Shown here in pieces: positions 58,601 to 64,000 of a stretch of 64,000 nucleotides of DNA. Each line of letters opens with the position of its first letter. The stretch's first letter is position 1. The position numbers and the translations under genes were made by a program. The notes under the pieces were generated by a model. It saw only the letters and a list, made by a program, of their open reading frames with translations. It ran no database searches and was not told the origin of the DNA. This DNA comes from Pictodentalium vernedei (taxonomy: Eukaryota > Mollusca > Scaphopoda > Dentaliida > Dentaliidae): contig CM062296.1 of NCBI GenBank assembly GCA_031216915.1, positions 662,285,838 to 662,349,837 of the forward strand, in the 5' to 3' direction.

Positions 58601-61600
58601 GGGCTGCATCACGTCTAACCAACTCCAATCAGCCACTGAAGGGCAGAGTTATACGTGAACAAACTACTGCCCTCAAAAGAAATTACATTGAGAATAATAT
58701 CCCGTAAATCTTTTCTTGAAGACGTAATGATAAAGCCTCAGTAAGGCGGATTACGTATAATAAAGCGTCTAAGTTAAGTCTACTATACATAATGTCGTTC
58801 CCAACATTGAAATTGGAAAAGACATAAACGGCGAAAAGAATATATGCAGTCTTTAATCACACCGTCTAGACGCATATGAACTCTCGGTATGCCCTGCTCT
58901 GCCAAAATAAACTATATGTAAAAAAGATAAAATGGCAGAAATGAGCCACGCGGACAAGAAACTAAACTATCATGCTTAGTAGCAGGCTTGTATATATATA
59001 TAAATATATAGCGTCGAAAAATAAAACACATGTTGTAATGACAATATTGGACTGCGTCGGTAAGTCAGGGACAAAGTCCCTGTACCGATCGAAAAATCCG
59101 AGTCCAATGACGCTATAAGTCTCTTATCCAAGATCGCAGCAATGAAGTCCGAAAAATAATCACTGGAAGAAATGCCAGAAGATATGAAAAGCATCTTCCG
59201 ATACTACTAAAGGGAAAACTCGAAATCTTTCGAATCCCTTTCGCCATCCTGTCGGACCCTTTAAAGCGTTCGGTCGTCCGTAGCTTGATGCAACCGCGGA
59301 CCGCACCGACCCAGCGCCGTCGGATAATTCCTGATTCGACCGAGAAACCGTCAATTGCTGGGATGCTGCGAAACAACTGTGCTAACTCGGATAGCACGTC
59401 CGTCACTGAGGCCTGAGGAGCAGCGGTCTTACGATGCATTGCCGCAGGAAGCTCCGAGATCGTTACCCCCGTGCATACTTCCAATATGCGAGCGAACGGA
59501 GTGTATAGGCCTCGTGTCCCTTGGCTACCGGATGGCGCGACCTATTCGCTGTGGAATCACTGAATGCCGAAACTGATCGGATACTCGAGGTCACGTAGCC
59601 AATGTGCGGTCGTGTGCCCTGCTGTGAGGATGAGGAAGCATTAAAGACAGTCTCTCGGACTGTCAATATAACGGAGCGTCCCGAGCAACGGACATATGCT
59701 CCGAATGTAAAATATCTGAACCACAACATGCGGTCCCCTATGTTGTTGGCTTCCTCCGATCTGTCCTCAATCTGCCGTCACTGGGTGAGTACTAAAGTAA
59801 TTAAAGTGCTCGCATCACCCAAAACTCCTTCCTAGACCGCAACGGACGAACCCGGCAGCCGAACCATTCGATGAATGTACGCTACACCGGGTGAGCTAGC
59901 GAATGTCACTCCGTAAGCGATAGACATATTCCATGAGCACTTATTGCCGCTAACTCTTCATTAACTATGACGACAGAGGCACACTTTTGAAAGACATCTC
60001 CATAACTCTTCGAACAAGAAACCAGAAATGCTTGGATAGCAAGCATAAAATAATAATATATATAGCGTCGTTCAATAATTCGAAAGTTTGTGTGACATTA
60101 TTGGACTATGTCGGAACTGAGGGACGATGTCCCTGAACCGAACCAAAAATTTCTAAGTCCACCGACGCTATCAGTTTCTTATCCGACATCGCAGCATATG
60201 TTGTTCCGAAAGGGAAAGCTTGAAATCCACCGAATCCCTTTCGGTATCCCATCGGACCGGATGAAACTTTCGGACGTCCGTACCCGCTTCCGCGGAGCGT
60301 CCCGACCCAGCATCGTCGGATAAAATATATGCGACAGATTCAGTTGATGCTGGGATGCTGCGATAAACTGTGCTATTAAGGAAAGCACGTCCGTTCCCGA
60401 GGCCTGTGCAGTAGCGGACTTACGATGCATTGCCGCTGGAAGCTCCGTGTACGTTGACTCCCGCACACTTCCTATGCGAACGTCCGGAGTCTGCAGGCCT
60501 CGAGTCCCCGGCTACCGACCCAGCGCTGTCGGATAATTCTCGATCCGACACCGTTTCTGTCGGCTGCTGGGATGCTGCGATAAGCTGTGCTATGTGCACA
60601 AGAATGTCCGGCGTCGAGACCTGCGGAGGCGCAGTCTATCGCTGCTTCGCCGAGGGCAGTTCCGCATCAGATGGCTCCCGCATACTTTTCCTATGCGAAC
60701 GTCCGGAGTCCATCGGTCTCGAATCCCTGGCTGCCGGATGGTGTGACCTGGTCGCCGAAGAATCCTTGATCGGCGAAGCTGGTAAAATATCGGCGGTCAC
60801 GCAGCCAAGGTGCGGTCGTGTGCGCTGACGAGAAGAGGAAGCCTTAGCAGTCTCAGCGGACTGCCTATACAACGGAGTGTCCCGAGCGACGGACGTATGC
60901 TCCGCTAACTACACATTTGTACCACAACATCTGGGGCCAGATGTTGTTGAACGAGAGAGGGGCCTCTCTCGCTTGCCGTCCGGATGGACCGGAACGAGCT
61001 ATGAACCGGACTAAAAGGCTTCCTCCGTTCTCCCTCCGATCCGCCGTCACTGGGTGTGCATTAAGTTAATTTTATAGTGCTCGCATCACCCCAAAATTCC
61101 TTCTAGACCGCAACGGACGAACCCGGCTGCCGAACCATTCGGTGAATGGACGCTACACCGGGCGAGCTAGCGGACGTCAAAGGCCGTCGAACCTACTAGG
61201 GTCCTCTTAGGCAATTGGCGTATTACATGAGCACTTTTCCGCTAGCCCTTCATTAATTGTGACGACGGAGGCACACTGTTGGAAGACATCACAGATACAT
61301 CACCCTAATCTTGATCGTCTGAAATAGAAATTGATAAAGTAGAGTGACCCTGCGGGGAAAGGACCGGAGTGTCCAAATCCCCAACAACATACCGTGACAT
61401 ACGCTTCCCATATTGTCATCCGATACAGAACAGGAGTTAATGCAAGTACACTGACCACATATAGAATGATAATAAGGTCAGAGGAAGACTTCCTCTTAAG
61501 CAATTGATCAATATCCTTTCAATGTGAAAAGAAAACAAGTCCTGGCACTCGCACTAACCCCTGGCAATCAAAATACATAATAATAATATGATCCATTAAT

Positions 61601-62617
61601 ATAGAAAAAATAATTGAAATCAAAATATTTTGAAAAAATATTTTTTTAGAACAGCCCAAGTTTCTGAAAAGTAACGTTGAGCCCCAATGGATCCCAAGCC
61701 TAAGTGTGGACAAAAATTTTAAAAATATTTTAAACAATTTATTCAACACTTACGAACAATAATAATGTATCTAGTTATGATTAAAATAACATAAAGATAT
61801 TATTATTTAGAAATCCCCCCCTCACACAGAGGGCTGTTGTAAATGTAAACAATGAGTGTAAAAACACTAAAACAAGACTCCAGGCACCCAGGCCCGAAAT
61901 CAGTTACCAAAAATACACCATCTGATGCAAAACAGAGACTTCCAGGGAAGAAACTGCAGAACATCAGATGGTAGATGCAGAACACAACGCCTAACCACCC
62001 GTAGGTGAAGACGTAAACATGGGGAAAGAACAGAATTCATTCTGTTATACAGCTAAAACTCCCAAGAAATTTTAGTAATAATAATTACAGAAACTATGCC
62101 AAAAGCATGGGAGAATAGCAAGGGGGAACTTAAAGGACAGGGAGAGAGGAAAAACACTTGAAAAAACAGTGTAACTAAATAATCAGAATGACAACAAAAT
62201 GGCTGCTGCCTTGAAAATAGGTAACTTAACATAATTTCATTAAAAAATTTTAAGTTACAGCCCTGATAATATTCTGTCACACATTCTTTTCCTCTCCTCC
62301 TTTTCTATCCTCCTTAGAATCACCATTTCACTAATATTTATGTGTCTGGCATCACTTAAACTGAGATTTAAAAGCACAAAGATCAGTCAGATGTTAACTG
62401 ATAAAGGGCCAAACTTAGAATGATAAATGGCGCCAATTTCGGAACGTCCTTGACACTGCGCATGCGCAGTAGGGGCGAAGTGTGGAGGGCCTTTCAGGAC
62501 ATGTTTTCTTTAGTTTTAGATGCAAATTTTGGGGATTGGGGGGCAAAATTTGTGTTTGGCCCTATATTTTAAGAGTTAGCACCAGCTATGTCTGGGTCAT
62601 TGGTACAGTATAAAAAT
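55624..62617 (-). mobile_element. DIRS-family retroelement copy C, heavily broken
   Basis: 6.99 kb, minus-strand sense. It has the same ends, inverted terminal repeats (about 55660-55850 and 62420-62605) and internal complementary region (about 55925-56015) as A and B. The 68-codon minus-strand frame at 55881-56087 is identical in B (17964-18170). Fossil parts are an RNase H remnant at about 58055-58500, a gag-like region with the direct repeats (58948-60007, 60008-61290), and recombinase-like remnants at about 56907-57680. It has many breaks. The near-identity with B over almost 7 kb points to a recent common source. Confidence 0.88.
62457..62470. promoter_or_regulatory. NRF-1-like palindrome in DIRS C 5' terminal repeat
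   Basis: CTGCGCATGCGCAG, identical to the motif in copy A and mirrored at 55798-55811 at the other end of the element. The role is inferred. Confidence 0.5.
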
Positions 62618-62860
62618 GTAGGTGTTTGAATTTTTTTTTCTCATAGGGTTCCCTTAGGTGAGGAGGTTTTATTTTTCTCATTGGAAATAGAAAAATTGGG
62701 TTGTGGTAATAATGTTTACCCTCCCCAAACAACACCAAATATTAACACAGGAACTTGGTTTCAACACATTTGAATATACACATCCCAGGGATGCTGAATT
62801 CAAGAAACATTATTTTGTCTGGTGTTTTTGGAAAAGATTTTTAATTATCTCCCTTTTTGA
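62618..62860. repeat. HEF-like fragment
   Basis: CCAAATATTAACACAGGAAC, TTGGTTTCAACACATTTGAA and GGGATGCTGAATTCAAG resemble the interior of the HEF elements. No ends were found, so it is a fragment. Confidence 0.5.
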
Positions 62861-63440
62861 GTCTCAGAGTGGGTCTGACTGAACCCCAAAATATTTGTTC
62901 TCATACCACAGTGATAACAAAGGCACCCAATAAATTTATAGCAAACATTACTGACATAAAAAATCTTCTTTACAGGTTCTATACAAAAAATGTAATACAC
63001 ACAATTCCCATAAATATGATTGCCGACAGACATTTTGAATTTTGGGCTGAGCCCAAAAGCACTCATTACCATCCCATGATGATAACAAATGTAGTCCTAG
63101 AAGTTCTGTACAAAAAACTGAGTGCACCTAATTTCAGTAGAAAATGGACCCCAGCAGCCATCTTGAATTTTGGACTGCACGAAAAAACACTAGTTCTCGT
63201 CCCAAGGTGATAACAAAGACACCCAAGAAGTTTTGTGAAGATCGGTTCATAAATACAGCCTCTAGCCCAAGCTATATTGACGTGCTCTTACTGTGTATAA
63301 GTTGCACTGAATAAATCAAAGTTCATCTAATTTGCATAATTTCTGCAGGAGAAAAAAAGTTGTATTATATATGATGTATTCCATGTTACTAAACATTCAT
63401 ACAAAAATTTATTCAATCAGAACTTTCATACAGAAGTTCT
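62861..63440. repeat. Degenerate tandem units of about 145-165 bp
   Basis: The block GTGATAACAAAGGCACCCAA, with a following GTT.TGT.. stretch, recurs at about 62909, 63077 and 63208. TTTTGAATTTTGGGCTG and CTTGAATTTTGGACTG lie between units. The part after 63260 is unassigned. No gene is seen. Confidence 0.6.
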
Positions 63441-64000
63441 GTACAAAAATGAAAGTGTCAATGACACTGTAGCTCAACTTGACAAACTTGAACTTGGTAA
63501 GTTATAAATGAAATGGCAAAATTGAAGATCATTGGTACCCATGTCATTTTTTTTGCCAGTGGCAACATGTTTTGACAGAAACCGAAGAAAATCGATAGCT
63601 CCCATCTAGAGGCCTCCCCAAACAAGCATGCCAGGTTTCAAAGCAATCCGATCATAAATGTGCCCTGTAGGGTGTACAAAAGGGAAATATTGTGGTCTGA
63701 CTAGACTAAATTCTAAGAATGGTGGCCATGGCAACATTTTTTGACGAAAATGGAAGAAAATTGATAGCTCCCATCTAGAGGTCACCCCAAACAAGCATGC
63801 CAGGTTTCAAAGCAATCCGATCATAAATGTGCCCTGTAGGGTGAGCCAAAGGAAAATATTGAGTCTTCTGACTAAACTAAGTTCTAAGAACGTTGGCCGC
63901 GGCAACATTTTTTGACAGAAATTGAAGAAAATTGATAGCTCCCATCTAGAGGTCTCCCCAAACAAGCATACCAGGTTTCAAAGCAATCAAATCATAAATG
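63441..64000. repeat. Dispersed element with about 165-bp tandem units, runs off the window
   Basis: It starts GTGTCAATGACACTGTAGCT, like 6468, and then about three units with GATAGCTCCCATCTAGAGG, AACAAGCATGCCAGGTTTCA and AATCATAAATGTGCCCTGTA. It belongs to the same family as 6440-7205. Confidence 0.8.

Overview
The window is animal nuclear DNA: AT-rich, very repeat-dense, with spliced exons that have canonical AG/GT borders. It carries L2 and other CR1-group LINEs, tRNA-derived SINEs, DIRS retroelements, hAT, Tc1 and piggyBac-like DNA transposons, and an abundant short-element family with CAAGAGGCC...CACCTGAC starts and GTCAGGTGAGCTAAAAA ends. That mix is familiar from marine invertebrates. 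A bivalve or other lophotrochozoan is my best guess, but the sequence alone does not settle the species.

One host gene can be recognised, on the minus strand: PSMG1 (proteasome assembly chaperone 1, PAC1). Three exons are visible, at 55038-55252, 28387-28575 and 26755-26891. They align in order with the middle and C-terminal parts of the vertebrate protein as I remember it (CQC...Y.W, CP.LEQPNIV, CY.D...LD...AFK). The 5' exons and the last exon were not found. Almost everything else in the window is intron or flank of this gene, and it is packed with mobile elements.

Layout. 1-8.75 kb: a SINE with clear target-site duplications, several tandem duplications, a 123-bp AT-rich tandem array belonging to the hairpin-ended family (called HEF here), and a decayed L2 LINE. 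8.75-17.46 kb: a second HEF element split by a 7-kb DIRS element (copy A). 17.6-24.8 kb: a piggyBac-like MITE split by DIRS copy B. 25-34 kb: the two 3'-ward PSMG1 exons among MITEs, a SINE, palindromes, a 1-kb hAT-like non-autonomous element and a Tc1 remnant. 34.36-54.33 kb: a third HEF element split by an old DIRS copy D of about 18.4 kb. Copy D is itself invaded by a tandem-repeat element, an intact CR1-group LINE (1036 codons) and a 5.1-kb hAT transposon whose 826-codon transposase frame has one stop. 55.0 kb: the 5'-most visible PSMG1 exon. 55.6-62.6 kb: DIRS copy C. 62.6-64 kb: more tandem-unit repeats.

The DIRS copies show the hallmark ends of the group: inverted terminal repeats plus an internal complementary region that joins the two outer ends. 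All four copies, both LINEs and the hAT transposase read in the same direction as PSMG1. The four DIRS copies are broken fossils. B and C are nearly identical to each other although both are more decayed than A, which suggests a non-autonomous subfamily that spread after decay.
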